64,000 nucleotides of DNA from Penicillus capitatus (GCA_965649825.1 OZ287701.1:248001-312000); one strand, 5' to 3'; numbered from the stretch's first letter, positions 1 through 11,334 are shown. Program-made: numbers and translations. Notes: generated from the sequence alone by a model not told the origin.

Positions 1-1610
1 CCACATTGCTGAAATCCTCATCAGATTCACGGTCATCTGCTTGCACCCTACGGCTGTTCAAATCAACTTGTTCGTCTTCAGTGGGCGTATGTAAGGATTC
101 CTGGAATGTCCGTGACTACTGTGATCACGCTGTGGAGATTACTGTTGAAGGCTTACGACGTCGTGTTTGTAGAGGACAGCGAAAGCGAACGCCATTGAGA
201 CCATGGTCACCAGTATGAAGCTCGAGAACCATCGGACGTGGTACATTAGACGCACGAGAAGGTCCAGAAAGGAACCGCCCTCACTGAAGGTCCTGCCCCG
301 CACGAATGGATCTGCACGTTAGAGAATTTGATTGGCACGTACCCGAAAAAGTGCTGCATCTTAAAGAAGAGCACGACACATTGGACCGCCAGAAGTGCGT
401 TGTAACGATTGCAGTCCAGGAAAAGGTCACAGAAATGACAGTAGGAGATAAACACCTGGAAAGGGCGTGGATAGAGAGCATCGATATTGTCTGCCTTACC
501 TGCAAGCCGAATGGAAATATATCGCAGAGATGCGCGGCGGCCGCCCAGTCGAAACCGTGAGAAAAGAGAGCACGGATCTCGATGAAGCCAAAGGGTAGAG
601 CACAAAACAAAGCGCAACCATCTGCCAAATTTGCCACCCAGGGCAAGAAGTTTTCCTCGCGAAGGCTCTCCACATCTGTCTCCTAAACACATCATGTGTC
701 TATTCGTTGCTGAGCTGTGATCGGTGGCCGACGATGTAGATGCCCAGAAAGACGGTATACGAGATAAGCCACACACAATACGCCCAAAACTGAAACATTA
801 AAAACTTGAAGGCCCAATGGCGCCATTTGTATTCGACGACGGCACGGAGACATGGGTAATCCCAAATTCTTCTGTTGAGGACGCCGACTTGCGTTCGGAA
901 CATGGCCGTCTGCAGTAGACCATTGGCATGTCCCGACGCTGCATCTTTAATGTTGACAACATAAGCAGTGACGCAAATATCCGTTTCATTCATTTGAAGG
1001 CCTATGCAAACATTCTTCCTCTCCTTTGTACGGTATCTCAATGAGAGGCGGCAGACTGTTCAGTTGGTTGTTCAACTGTTGTCGGCGATTGACATATTTT
1101 CGGATATCCTCCTTCCAGTTTGTTTCGTATTCCTTATCATTTGCCGTATCTGACCCGCGGGTCAGCATCATGACTTTGGAAAAGGCCAACAGAACGTCGG
1201 AACTCTTCACAAATATCCTCGCCGAGGCACATCCTCTAAATCAAACGTACCGGGACATTGAAAGAACCGAGCTTCTTGATGCCATGTTGTTTATGTCTTG
1301 ACATGTTCTCGAGATCCGACAGCTCAAATGCACTGCTTTGACAAAATGCACAGCGGATATCTTAGAACGCATCGAATGAGATACGCACACCGTACGGAGA
1401 TTCTACGGACTGCCGCTGATAACCCATTCTGCCGTCACTTGCTTCCGTGTCGGATGCTTCATCTGGAAAGGATTCAACGTCGCCCATGTCCACGGCATTC
1501 ACGATAGCTTTCGATATCCGCCGGTATTTCACGGCCAGTGTTCTTCTCAACGTCCGAACGTCATTGGAGTCCGAACGCTCTTCAGGTCGAAGAAAAGGCT
1601 GCTGGCTCAT
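1..1610 (-). CDS. TRP-like ion channel, family member A (partial, C-terminus beyond left edge)
   Basis: This is the inverted member of a six-gene family of six-transmembrane, TRP-like cation channels. Reading the minus strand, the start at 1610 (MSQQPFLRPEE) opens a Ser/Asp-rich cytosolic N-terminus. It is followed by the family block ending KKLGSFNV (about 1215-1235), the block SSDVLLAF..MLTRGSDTA (about 1110-1205), and the block VTAYVVNIKDAASG that precedes S1 (YKWRHWAFKFLMFQF, about 800-860). Further on come YNALLAVQCVVLFFKMQHF (about 340-400) and the S5-like WFSSFILVTMVSMAFAFAV (about 130-200). The leftmost bases encode DEDFSNV, the start of the pore-region exon, so the pore and S6 lie outside the window. 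The junction near 1010-1030, before the VTAYVV block, is not resolved. Assignment rests on alignment to members B-E; an ion channel is inferred from S5/S6 similarity in those copies. Confidence 0.8.
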
Positions 1611-1944
1611 TGCGTTTACAAAACTGCCGACTGGACGCAACCGGGAAAACAACGCGCCGAGTAGTAGGTACACGTGAGGAAATCGTCAAAGAACGTTTGT
1701 TAACGATACGTGCTTTCAAAGCGCTTCAACGACGTCAGAAGACTACGACACCGTACTTACATAAAGTGTCACATCAAAACACAACTAACGTATGACCAGC
1801 AAACAGAAACACACAATTCCCAGAGAAAGAGACTTCAACTTTAACCCACCGTGTGACAATCCGCACACACATATAACTGCCCAAGTACATGGCCGGTGAT
1901 CAACACGTGCCATGGGTATGCACAGCGCATGCCGTTCTGAAGGT
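1611..1944. other. Spacer upstream of channel A and downstream of the first spondin gene
   Basis: No gene was recognised. The stretch holds the 5' flank of channel A and the 3' flank of the minus-strand spondin_N gene. Short ORFs here are not supported by similarity or family structure. Confidence 0.4.
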
Positions 1945-2748
1945 TTAGATTTTTTCCATTTTGATTTGACAGAGAGGATACAGCATCTGCGCTTCTTCGT
2001 TGTAGAAGATATTGGTCGTGTTCATTGCATTGAAGATCGTAATAGCTTCACGCGGTTCCACCGGTTCGTCGGGAGACTCGAACGACTCTCCGGCGTCCGT
2101 GCCGGCATCGTAAGCATTGAGATTGCGATAACCCGTTTCTGGATATCGCTCCGCCCAAACATACCCGCCGTTTCCATCCTCGACGCAGAGGTTAACATTT
2201 GAAACGCCAACGAACCAATCCGGCGACGGTGCCGCCATAGAAATCATCGACGTGTAAGGAAAGTAGGCGCTCACGGTAACCATGCCAGCGTGATTGCAGA
2301 CCCCTGAGCCAGCGTTTTCACTGTCCGGTTCGCACATCCATGAGAAGTAAGAGTCTTCAGCGCAGTCCCCTTCCAACGTACACTCTTCGACTTCCTCCTC
2401 GAGAAACGAGCAGTCGCCCATTTCGGCCACATACTTAACGCCGTCCGTAGACAAGCCGCCCTCCTAGATGACGAAAATAGAAGGCCCATGAATGCAGTCT
2501 TGGAGAAGGCTTACGTAAAACATTGTGTATGCGGCGTTGTGCGTGGCACCACACATGGGACTGAACGTAGCGTCCTCAGGATAGTCTCTCGGATGGCGCA
2601 CGGATGTCCATTGGCATTCGTTGGTCACAAGGTACGTCGCTGAGCCCGAGCATTTCGATGGGCTCGTCTTCAATTCGCGCGCTGTGCTCAAAAGAACGAA
2701 ACAGCAAAGGAAGGCCAACGGCAGAACAGACGAAGAATACGTCATCAT
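1945..2748 (-). CDS. Secreted spondin_N-domain protein, copy 1
   Basis: Two exons: 2748-2515 and 2463-1945. They are separated by a 51-nt GT-AG intron, phase 0, whose in-frame stop rules out read-through. The product is about 250 aa. It begins with a signal peptide (MMTYSSSVLPLAFLCCFVLL) and has Cys-rich N-terminal sequence ending FSPMCGATHNAAYTMFY. The core motif SMAAPSPDWFVGVSNVNLC is the hallmark of the spondin_N domain, an extracellular-matrix fold. The C-terminus TIFNAMNTTNIFYNEEAQ matches the neighbouring paralogue. It is likely secreted or surface-attached. An AT-rich TATA-like element (about 2811-2820) lies roughly 65 bp upstream of the ATG. The domain call is from memory of the family; the binding partner is unknown. 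Confidence 0.85.
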
Positions 2749-3160
2749 TGTGAACTCTTTGAAGAAAGATCTCGGCAACGACTGAGTTTGGCAAAGACTG
2801 AGCAGAGATCGGATAAATAGAGCAGATGCGCATCGCGTGATGATCATTCCAGTCGAGCGATGTGCATGACATCATCGAAAAGCAGTCGACGTCACATCAA
2901 GCACCATCATCGAAAAGCGGTCGACGTCACATCAAGCGAGTTTACGTGAGGCTGGTATCATGCTCGGCACACAGGTGGTCAATCATTACGATGTATTAAA
3001 ACAAGACGTAACTTGTTCATACATAGCGTCGCAGAAATCAATCAACCGAACAACGTCGATGAGTACGATGATGTTTCTTCTAGACTGAAAAATCATAGGC
3101 GATACAACAACAAAGCCTCTTTTTCTTCGATCGTTCCAAGAGACACCAAACAGAAAATAC
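2749..3160. other. Intergenic region between the spondin paralogues
   Basis: The region holds the presumed promoter of spondin copy 1 (TATA-like ggataaatag near 2811) and a 35-bp tandem duplication (listed separately). The 3' flank of spondin copy 2 lies at the right. No gene was recognised. Confidence 0.5.
2870..2939. repeat. Tandem duplication, 2 x 35 bp
   Basis: Units 2870-2904 and 2905-2939 both start catcatcgaaaagc and both contain gtcgacgtcacatcaagc. They differ at one internal base (a/g) and at the last two bases. The repeat sits about 120 bp upstream of the spondin copy 1 start codon, within its presumed promoter region. Confidence 0.9.
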
Positions 3161-3941
3161 TCAAGCCATTTCAAGCATGACACGACATAAGGGATACAGT
3201 CTCCCAGCTTCCTGGTTATAGAAGATGTTGCTTGCATTGGTGGCGTTGAAAATGGTGATAGGAATGAAGGGATCCAACGGAAGATCCGGCGACAAGAACG
3301 TCACACCGCCGTCCGTGCCCGCATCTTGTCCATAAAGGTTCATCTGGTTCTCCGGCGGATAGCGCTCGACCCAGGAGAAGTTGCCCGTGACTTCATCTTG
3401 CTGACAGAGATTCACCGAGGAGATTCCCACGATCCAATCGGGCGATGGGGCAACCATCGAAATGGCCGACACGTAAGGATACGCCGTCGACACATTGATC
3501 ATGCCAGAATGCGAACAGACACCGTTGGTCACTCCTTCGTCGTTTTGTGAGGTATCACACATATAGGAGAAAAATCCGCCTGTGGCACAGGATCCTGCCG
3601 TCGCACAGAATTCTATCTCTCCTTCCAGTATGCTGCAGTTTCCTGTCTCGGCAACGTCGCGGACGCCGTCCGTAGAAATGCCTCCACCCTAAGATGACAG
3701 CATGTCTTGTCGTTTGCCTTGTGAGACGGCGTCTTACGGCAAAGAGTTCATAGTTGGCGTTGTGGGCTGTGCCGCACATGGGACTGAACATAGCATTTGC
3801 CGGAAAATCGGTGGGGTGCGTTGCGTTTGTCCATTCACAGACATTCGAGAAACGATAGATGACGGATCCGGGACATTGTGCGTGTGCTGCAGAAATCGCT
3901 AAGGCGAGGGCAGCGAGAAAAATCGAAGCACGCGAAAGCAT
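3161..3941 (-). CDS. Secreted spondin_N-domain protein, copy 2
   Basis: Two exons, 3941-3738 and 3688-3161, flank a 49-nt intron at exactly the same codon position as in copy 1. The product is about 243 aa. It has a signal peptide (MLSRASIFLAALALAISAAHA), the Cys-containing block FSPMCGTAHNANYELFA, and the spondin_N signature SMVAPSPDWIVGISSVNLC. The tail TIFNATNASNIFYNQEAG matches copy 1. A tandem duplication with the 1945-2748 gene is clear. Both lie on the minus strand and carry an AT-rich TATA-like motif 50-65 bp upstream of the ATG (here aaataaatag near 3993). Likely an extracellular or cell-coat protein; ligand unknown. Confidence 0.86.
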
Positions 3942-4166
3942 GTTGCAAGAACTGAACTGTGAAGTGCAGAATGAAGAATGTTAATCGACCTCAAATAAAT
4001 AGTGCCATTAGCGGTGGCGAGAAATGACACGAGCATGACGCCATTGCTTTACAGACCACTCGCAGCGAATACGGTCCGCCCGGTTCAATGATGCTCATTT
4101 AACGGATTGTTGCTGCGAGCCTGGAGAGGAGCTGCTGCGAATTGGACGACGGATAGAAGACCGTCT

Positions 4167-4822
4167 ATGCAGACTGTTAAGCTCGAAGCACTCGAAGCGA
4201 CACCGGATACGTTCGCTCCTTATGGACAGGTAAAAAAAGAGAACCGCTTACAGGGACGCTGATGGCCTTGTAGGTTATCAAAGTGGCTCCAGATATGGAT
4301 CTCTTTGGTCCACAAGATGCTCAACTCGACCTGAGTCAAGGCATCCCTCGGTTAGCAAACCGTCGACATTCAGCAATGTACAAACATCGGACATGTCTAC
4401 AGTTTCTACATTATACGGATAAAACGAAAAATAGGACTGGAGTTCGATGCCATTACCTACCATGACAAGGTGCGGAGTCCGTCACAGACGCGATGCAGAA
4501 TACAGAAGTTTGGCTGGTGATGCGGTGTTAGGTGACACAGTGTTTGGCGGCTGCATCGGAGAATATATGGTACATGTGCGTGGCTTCGCCCTCCGCGAAA
4601 CCTGCTCCCAAGATCGAAGACATCAAGGCATTTCGCATTCCGCCCAAGACGATTGTTAAACTGGAGAGAGGGACGTGGCATGCAGGGCCATTGATTACGA
4701 ACGATTCCGCTACGGAGTTCTATAATCTGGAATTGAGCGATACCAATCAAGTGGATCACCAAGATCATGACTTTAAAGCAGAAGGTGTCCGTTTTTTGGT
4801 CGAAGACAAAAACACTGCATAA
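4167..4822 (+). CDS. Ureidoglycolate lyase (AllA-like)
   Basis: Four exons: 4167-4229, 4274-4350, 4403-4469 and 4532-4822. They join in frame to a protein of about 165 aa, the usual AllA length. The enzyme releases glyoxylate and urea from ureidoglycolate, the last step of purine/allantoin catabolism, and would supply nitrogen. Family features are the N-terminus [15 protein letters not shown], the [12 protein letters not shown] core, the strand-rich block ending [21 protein letters not shown], and the C-terminal [17 protein letters not shown]. No signal or transit peptide is obvious, so it is probably cytosolic. The start is the only ATG consistent with the AllA N-terminus. It is convergent with the TPM gene 85 bp downstream. 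Confidence is high for the family and moderate for the exact substrate. Confidence 0.82.
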
Positions 4823-4907
4823 CCACTGCCGTTGGTCACTCTTCTGCGATCTTGGCGCATTGCAGTCTCGAAGGAGGTTCGTGTAGGCAGGCATCGATAG
4901 CATAAAC

Positions 4908-5760
4908 CTAATCCATCACATCCTTTTGATGTGACGTTTTGAAAAGACGACGAACCGTGTTGATAATCGCCGTGCCTTCGCCCTTTTCGGACCAGTAGAA
5001 TTTGTTCCCGAACTTCCCAGTCAGTCGAGACCAAAAAGACTGTGAAGAGAAAGGGGGTCAAATAGCATCGCTCTGTATCGAACGGACAAACCCTTGGCAC
5101 TTGGAGATCGATGTTGCTGCCGACATTGAAGTTCAGAATGCCTCCAAAGGTGGGATCCGCTACGAAAACGACGGTGTCGTCATCGACGGCCCAGTAATCG
5201 CGCACTGCCAGTCCGGGAGTCTCCGGATAGTTCTGCGCCAAGAGTCTCAGTTTCACACCCGTCTCATTCTCAATGGCCTGGATCTCTCCTTTCAACCTCC
5301 TCTCCTATGCACCTCCAGTCATTAAAAAAGTGAGCGATGTGACAGACGAGTGCCTCTCCAGGTGTCAGAAAACCAGCGACGTCGATCACGGTAGTCGGAT
5401 CCTTAGGAAGGAGATCGGGGCGATTAACAGATTCGAGTCTTGCCACTGCCGGATCTACGCCGACATGTCTTTGTTAGTAGAGGGACCAACTACCGTTTGG
5501 AGTATACTGGACAGTAATAGGTGTGCACTAAGGAAGCTGCCGAGTAGCCAGACACCACCACTGCCACAGAAAGCACGATTACTGCTCTCTTGCGACCAGC
5601 CCTTCGCCCTAAATGGCAGTTACCGTTTGCAGATGAGATTCAATCCGTCATAGCAACGCTGCGTGGTAACGGTGACGGTGGATGCTTGACGAGTGACGTC
5701 GTTTTGCAGAGGAAATCGCGAGATCGTTCAAGGAGCGAAACGTAGCCGAACCCATGGTGC
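4908..5760 (-). CDS. TPM-domain protein of plastid type (At1g56180/VIR3-like)
   Basis: The C-terminal half is firm. The minus-strand exon from about 5280 reads [20 protein letters not shown], then [19 protein letters not shown] and [18 protein letters not shown]. An intron follows, then the last exon [30 protein letters not shown], stop at 4908. Upstream exon sequence encodes [16 protein letters not shown], joined through a gtctgt..catag intron. This matches my recollection of the TPM proteins of plant and algal plastids linked to photosystem II maintenance. Upstream reading gives basic residues followed by [20 protein letters not shown], which could be a thylakoid/lumen signal. The first one or two introns and the start (an ATG at about 5760) are not resolved. 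The gene is the clearest plastid indicator in the window. Confidence 0.72.
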
Positions 5761-5855
5761 ATCTAATGAGCATTATCCTCGCTGTCTAAGCTGACATAAT
5801 CGCGCACTGTCGTCCATGCGTCATTCGTCTTTCCGGACCTGTAACGTCTTCGAAC

Positions 5856-8094
5856 ATGTCGAGCTTCCTTCTACGTAATGGCGCGCAAGCCTATGAGTCT
5901 ACGGAGCTATTGGAGGAGCCCTCGGCTTCTTTCGCTTCACGTTCAGTGTACCATAGCGCTATCACAGAAGCGCCGGTTTTAAATGAGATCGGATGGGCTG
6001 AGGATTGGGATGGACCACAACGTTCGAGCTCTCTCCACGAAGCCATCTCCGAGCCTATGTGGTACGCGTTGCTATCGGATGTCGCGACGCTCGTAGCTTT
6101 GCCTGTCGGAACCAGGGAGAGAATCCGACGCGGATCCACGATCGCCGAGCTTATACAAACGTCTCCCGAAGAGGTCATCAGCGCGCTCAAGACTCACGCC
6201 GTCAAGAAACTTGGAACATTCAAAATGAAGGTAACTTACCGAGCCTTCGAGACAGCGTTCACGTCGCGATATTGCGGTGAAGGACTCGGATGTCCTCCTG
6301 GCCTTCAAAAACAAGATTATGCTCACTCGTGGTTCGGCGCTTGCGCGGGAGACCATGTTTCAACGAAAGTGGGAAGATGTTATCTACAAAGAAATCTCTA
6401 GCTATCGACACCTTCATCATAAAGTCATGCAAGAGAGTGAGATTGTCTTCATGACGATCGCCAAGAGACAAGAGACATGACGGTGCGCTTTAGATGCATG
6501 GGTGCAGGACGTGACGCTTGCTGCATACGTGGTGAACATCAAAGACGCTGCAGCAGGACGCAGCAAAGGCCTCCTTTCTCCCCTGGTGCGAAAATCTCAG
6601 AGCGGTGCAACCAGCGATCAAGTCTTTGATCTCCCTGCCGTCCGCGCTGTCATCGAACACAAGTGGTGCAACTGGGCACGCCGTTATCTAGTCGCCGAGT
6701 TTGGTCTGTATCTCGGATGGCTGGTGTGCTTTGTCATATACCTGGTCTCCTACATCGTACGCGTTTCATTTGGTCATCGAAGCAGAGATGACACATCTGG
6801 TTTTTCAGGAAGGCAATATCGACAAGGACTTTGACGATCACGGTGCGGGCGGACGACTCCTCGAAGTGGAGTCTTCCTTCTTTCTGCCGCTTTCCGTTGT
6901 TTTCATTCTGCCTTTCCTCGTCATCGAATACAACACCATCCGAAGCTACGGCTTAAGATGGTTTCAGATGTGGAACATCATCGACGCCTTCTCCTACATC
7001 CTGCAGGTTTTCTCTTTCAATCTCGTGCCGATTCACGGATATGTGTTCCCAGTTCGTAATTCTGTACTTCCACTTCAGAGTGGACGACAAATCGACGAAT
7101 GATTTCTACAACACCGTCTTAGCTGTGCAATGTGTTCTCCTTTTCATCAAAGTCCAGTACTTCATCAGGTGAGTTTCCCAGTCGGCTGTCTAATGTTGAT
7201 GTTCTCCCAACAGGTCGTTTGGAGCTCAAACCTCTTTCGTCGAACTGTTGGCACGCGTCATTATCAAAGCTCGTTGGTTCCTTCTCTTCATCATTCTCAG
7301 CATGGTTTCAGTGTCTCTCGCTTTCGCCGTGCTCTACAAGGAAGATGCGGTAAGGCTTGTTTCGTCTGTTCGATTTTTGACCATGGACTGCAGAATAAAA
7401 AAGAACACGAAGAATCTGCGGACGATTTCGACAGTTTTGTGCGTTCTATGGTCACCGCTTATGCCATCCTGCTCGGAGACTTCGAGTCCGGCTACGTCTT
7501 CGATGGCACAAACAGATATGTGAAAGGCGCCTTCGTTCTCCTGTTCCAAGTCCTGATGTCCATCACTGTTCTGAACCTCCTTATCGCTGTCATGACCGAA
7601 GCTTACGCCTGGGTCTGTATTTCCTACAATGAAAATCGAAGAAATGCTTAATGTCTGGATACAGGTCACTACGCAATCGAGAATTATGTACAACATGGGA
7701 AGAGCAGAGATCATGGACGAACTGGAAATGGCGATTCCGAAAGCCTGGGGACCAAAACTGGAGCCCTTCGTTCACTTCCTCATCGTGCAGAAAGAAGCAA
7801 GAATGTTATAGCATCGATTCCTGCAGTACACTGTTAAGTGTGTCGAATGCAGGAACACGGCTCTCAGCGGGGAGCTGAGCACGACCATTTCTCTCGGAAA
7901 TAATGACCCCCTGCGCAACGAGGTCAAACATCTTGGTACTAAGATGACGGTTTGTGTCCACGTACTCTTCAGTCCTTAAGAGTTTCCTTTTGTTCCAGGC
8001 GGTCGATTCCAAGTTAGCAAAACTGGAAAAAATGATACAGCAAATTTCAACTGGCAACGCCGGGGCTCCTCAGACTTCTCACTCAGGACCCTGA
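5856..8094 (+). CDS. TRP-like ion channel, family member B
   Basis: About 11 exons give roughly 580 aa. Exon 1 (from ATG 5856) ends in SEPMW at the phase-2 intron shared by all plus-strand copies. Later blocks are EEVISALKTHAVKKLGTFKMK, DSDVLLAFKNKIMLTRGS, and VTLAAYVVNIKDAAAG. S1 is WARRYLVAEFGLYLGWLVCF (about 6675-6735) and S2 is LPLSVVFILPFLVIEYNTI. The block VLAVQCVLLFIKVQYF precedes S5 (KARWFLLFIILSMVSVSLAF, about 7265-7330). The pore loop is VTAYAILLGDFESGYVFDG and S6 is LFQVLMSITVLNLLIAVMTE (about 7540-7605). The C-terminus MGRAEIMDELE leads to a heptad-like tail (LRNEVKHLGTKMT, DSKLAKLEKMIQQI) that could multimerise subunits. Fold and pore are typical of Ion_trans/TRP proteins; gating stimulus and ion selectivity are unknown. 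Confidence 0.85.
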
Positions 8095-8811
8095 GCATCC
8101 AACGATCCAAACAATTTCTATTTATCATTGAGTTTCGAATGAACCAGACTCTGAACCTTGGCAGAGTCGTGCATGTTTTTCTATTGGGTAAGCATGCGTT
8201 GCAACCGCAAGTATCCTGTTCGACAAGACGATCGAAAAACGTTTCTCTTCGTTTTTCGACTCTGGTAATGAGGGAAATGTGCAAAACGATCAAGATGACG
8301 GCGACGACAACACGACTAATACCGTCTCCGTATGCGAATCTGTTGCTCGTTGGAAAGAGCGCGCATCTTACGACCTGTCTTTATTGTGTCGAAGACAAAG
8401 CTCAGTGATGCCGAAGGACAATTTTCCGCAGTGTTTCAAACGAAGCATATCGATTGTGAGATAACATGAGGACCACCGTTGTAACAGCGTGGTCGTAAAA
8501 ACGCACGTGTTACCATGACGGTGCTCGCGCACCGACGCTCGAACGCTTGCGTACACCGAATCGAATCGAACAAGCACGAACTGTCTCGTCTGATCGTTTT
8601 CTCCAGACGTGATCAGGACTCGTTCAAGAGAGCAAGTAAGCAAGGCCGCATTCATCGATGTTACAGTGGTTCGTCGAAAGCTTCTGTTGTGAAACTGCAC
8701 AGCAAACAACAAACACCGCCACAAGAATCTCCGTGCTTTCATGAGACTATAAAGCTCGAACTGAGAGATGAATAAGTTTGTGTTAATAGCATTGTGTGTG
8801 ACGCGAGGCGG

Positions 8812-8962
8812 TGTCAGTGGACAGCTGTCCACCTTCGTGCAGCTGACACGGGACGCGTCAAATGTCACATCGACGCGTATAAAGACCGAACACTGATTGC
8901 CAGAACAGTCTTTGTAATCTTTTACGCCTTCGTCGTTAACCCGTCCGTTGACGAACACGACA
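8812..8962 (+). repeat. 151-bp dispersed repeat, copy 1
   Basis: Identical base for base to 9449-9599. Near its left end it contains the 16-bp perfect palindrome gtggacagctgtccac. About 60 bp in, it has a TATA-like gcgtataaag. It lacks terminal inverted repeats and coding capacity, so it may be a fragment of a mobile element or a duplicated promoter-like segment. Confidence 0.9.
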
Positions 8963-9448
8963 TGGTTTCGGAGCGACAAAGATTCCGGCGATAGAATCCC
9001 GTCATCGAAGACTGAAGACTTTCCAAGACACGACCGTGGTGACAGCGTTTTACCTACCACCTGCAGTCTGTAGTTCGTTCCATCGTCCGAGCTGCTGTGT
9101 TTCAGTTCCACCGTCCGAGTTGCTGCGTTTCAGTTTCACGCTGCGATAAGCGTGCTGTTGCGCATTGTTGTGTTTACGTTCGTTGTTACTTTGTCCGTGT
9201 TTACGTTTTTTATCTGGGTCACCACGGACGTGTTGTCGCTGTGAAGTACGGTTCGAATTTCCAGAGTCGGCGCTGAAGTCTCAGAGACGTAAGAGCTACA
9301 AAGCTGCGGCGAATGGGCCGCAGAGGGAGAAGCCACGTGACGATGGCCCTGGTTCGACTCCTGGCCAGCCTGATGACATCCCGACTATCGTGAAATGTGT
9401 TCCGTTCGCATTATTCGGAGTCTGCACAACGGAAAGGGGGTGGGCACA

Positions 9449-9599
9449 TGTCAGTGGACAGCTGTCCACCTTCGTGCAGCTGACACGGGACGCGTCAAAT
9501 GTCACATCGACGCGTATAAAGACCGAACACTGATTGCCAGAACAGTCTTTGTAATCTTTTACGCCTTCGTCGTTAACCCGTCCGTTGACGAACACGACA
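9449..9599 (+). repeat. 151-bp dispersed repeat, copy 2
   Basis: Exact second copy of 8812-8962 in direct orientation, 637 bp away. Identity ends abruptly at both sides. Flanking DNA differs except for a base or two, so no clear target-site duplication is visible. Confidence 0.9.
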
Positions 9600-10369
9600 G
9601 CGGACATAACATAATGTTAATCGCGGTGCTTGCATAAGCAAGGATTAGCTCTGTCCCCAAAGGCTTCGGCAGAGCAGTACGGAGGAAAGACAACCTCTTT
9701 TTGCTTAAATAAAGTAACGAAATTATGCAGATGAATAGAGCAAAGATATGGCCGAGACGTTGCCTTAGCAAATGCAGTTGTAGAGATTCGCCGTAAAAGT
9801 AATTAAAGAAACTGTGAACGTCGGCCAGACAGCCGAGTCCGGACCGGATGGCGAATTGCGCAGGGAAACTCCGTCCACAATGTATAATTACATACTTAGA
9901 CGGATACAACAGTACAGTCCCCGTGTAAATACTCAGAATGACGTCAGTCTTCTTTCATGCTATCGTCGTGCATGATGAGCCTCTCGCGCAACGAACGTCA
10001 CAGAGACAATTCTTGCAAGATTTCGGAAGCAATTTATTACCCCTTGCTCGCGACGTGTTTTGCGGCAGGTTCTTTGGACACTCAACTTGAGTTATATCAC
10101 AAATGGTGTTCATCTCTTTCACCAGCTTATTTAACACTACTGAGTCGTCAATACGCCGACCGTTTGCTGTTCATTGACACGTGTTCTCTAAAGATAAACC
10201 GATTAGCGTTGACTGATTGATTGAACCGTTCGACTTCTCTAGACAGCGAAATCGCCAACCGACATGAATAGAAGAGTACTCGCTGCAAAGATCTTGTTAA
10301 CAAACCCGAGATTTGCGTTTAACGTAGCCTCGACAACAAAGACTGTCGGGAATCGCTGTAACGATGCGC

Positions 10370-10720
10370 TTCACACGAATCGACTCTCAGCGCGAACGAC
10401 GACGTGAACGCACGCTCAGACCGCGAACACAGGAATACGAGTTGATTAAATGAAACTGTCGCGTTTAAGTACTCGCGGTGGTTGGGGATTCCCTAACCTC
10501 AAGAGCAACAGCTGTGAACTCCTGCCCACGTTCAACAACCATCAGCCTACCGTTATTGCAACAGCAGGTCAGAGGCGAACACCCGTCGCGACCGATGATC
10601 AGCGCGCCAGGGTGGTTCTTCGCCGACGCAACCGTTCTGATGGTTGTGGCGGGCGACGTGACATCTGCATATCCGACAAAGACATTGAAGGGGATGTGGA
10701 GTGATACATCAATGGCTAAA
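10370..10720 (+). repeat. Diverged about 340-bp element, copy 1
   Basis: Shares ordered blocks with 11335-11680: a common cgaacac..gagttg region, then ttaagta/ttaaata, ttccctaacct against tccctaacct, and cgtcgcgaccgatg. Similarity is patchy with substitutions and small indels, as expected for an old duplication. Boundaries are approximate. No protein product is recognised. Confidence 0.6.
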
Positions 10721-10892
10721 TTCATACACTTAAAATGGCAGTCAGACAGTCATGTACCATTGTCATAAAGCCGAAGGGAGGGAAAGGAGTTGAAAAAAAC
10801 GTCACGTCATAACATGAGACGTGTGTGAGAGAGAAGTTTGTTGGATTTACACGGGCTTTTGACTAACAAATCAGCCTGGAAAATGAAACTTG

Positions 10893-11044
10893 TGTCAGTG
10901 GACAACTGTCCGCCTTCGTGCATTTGACCAAAAGGATGTGTCGATGTGACGTCTGCATCTATAAAATCCGGACTAACAACGATTGAATAGTCTTTAAAGC
11001 GATCTGCCTTCGTCATTAACCGCGTCGTTCATCGACAACGTGAC
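10893..11044 (+). repeat. Diverged copy of the 151-bp repeat
   Basis: Begins tgtcagtggacaactgtccg and preserves the order of blocks seen in the identical pair: ccttcgtgca, a tataaaa motif, agtcttt, ccttcgtcattaacc, and the end near acaacgtgac. The central palindrome is broken by one base (cagctg to caactg). Confidence 0.75.
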
Positions 11045-11334
11045 ACCGTGACGGCATCATTACGTGAAGCATGACATTGTGCAAAGAGTATAAAAAGGAG
11101 GTTTGTTCGGAAAACAGAACCTTTTAGAAACCTGTCTTGCTTTGTTATACATTTTAGCTTTTACCAAATCTGCCCGTATCAACACCCTAGTTTTTCTGTG
11201 CCTTTTTCGTCTCATATTTCTTTTCCAATCAGAGCGCATCTCCACCATGTCCACCTTGCGCGAGCGATAGATGGTAGTCGTTAGATGCGAACCTTACGTG
11301 GAGACTGTTGAAGATCGATGTAAACACAAGTTCA

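Noticed and set aside
9340-9375. Possible tRNA gene
   Set aside because: Only the B-box is present; the T-stem has a mismatch and no matching acceptor stem or D-arm can be found upstream.
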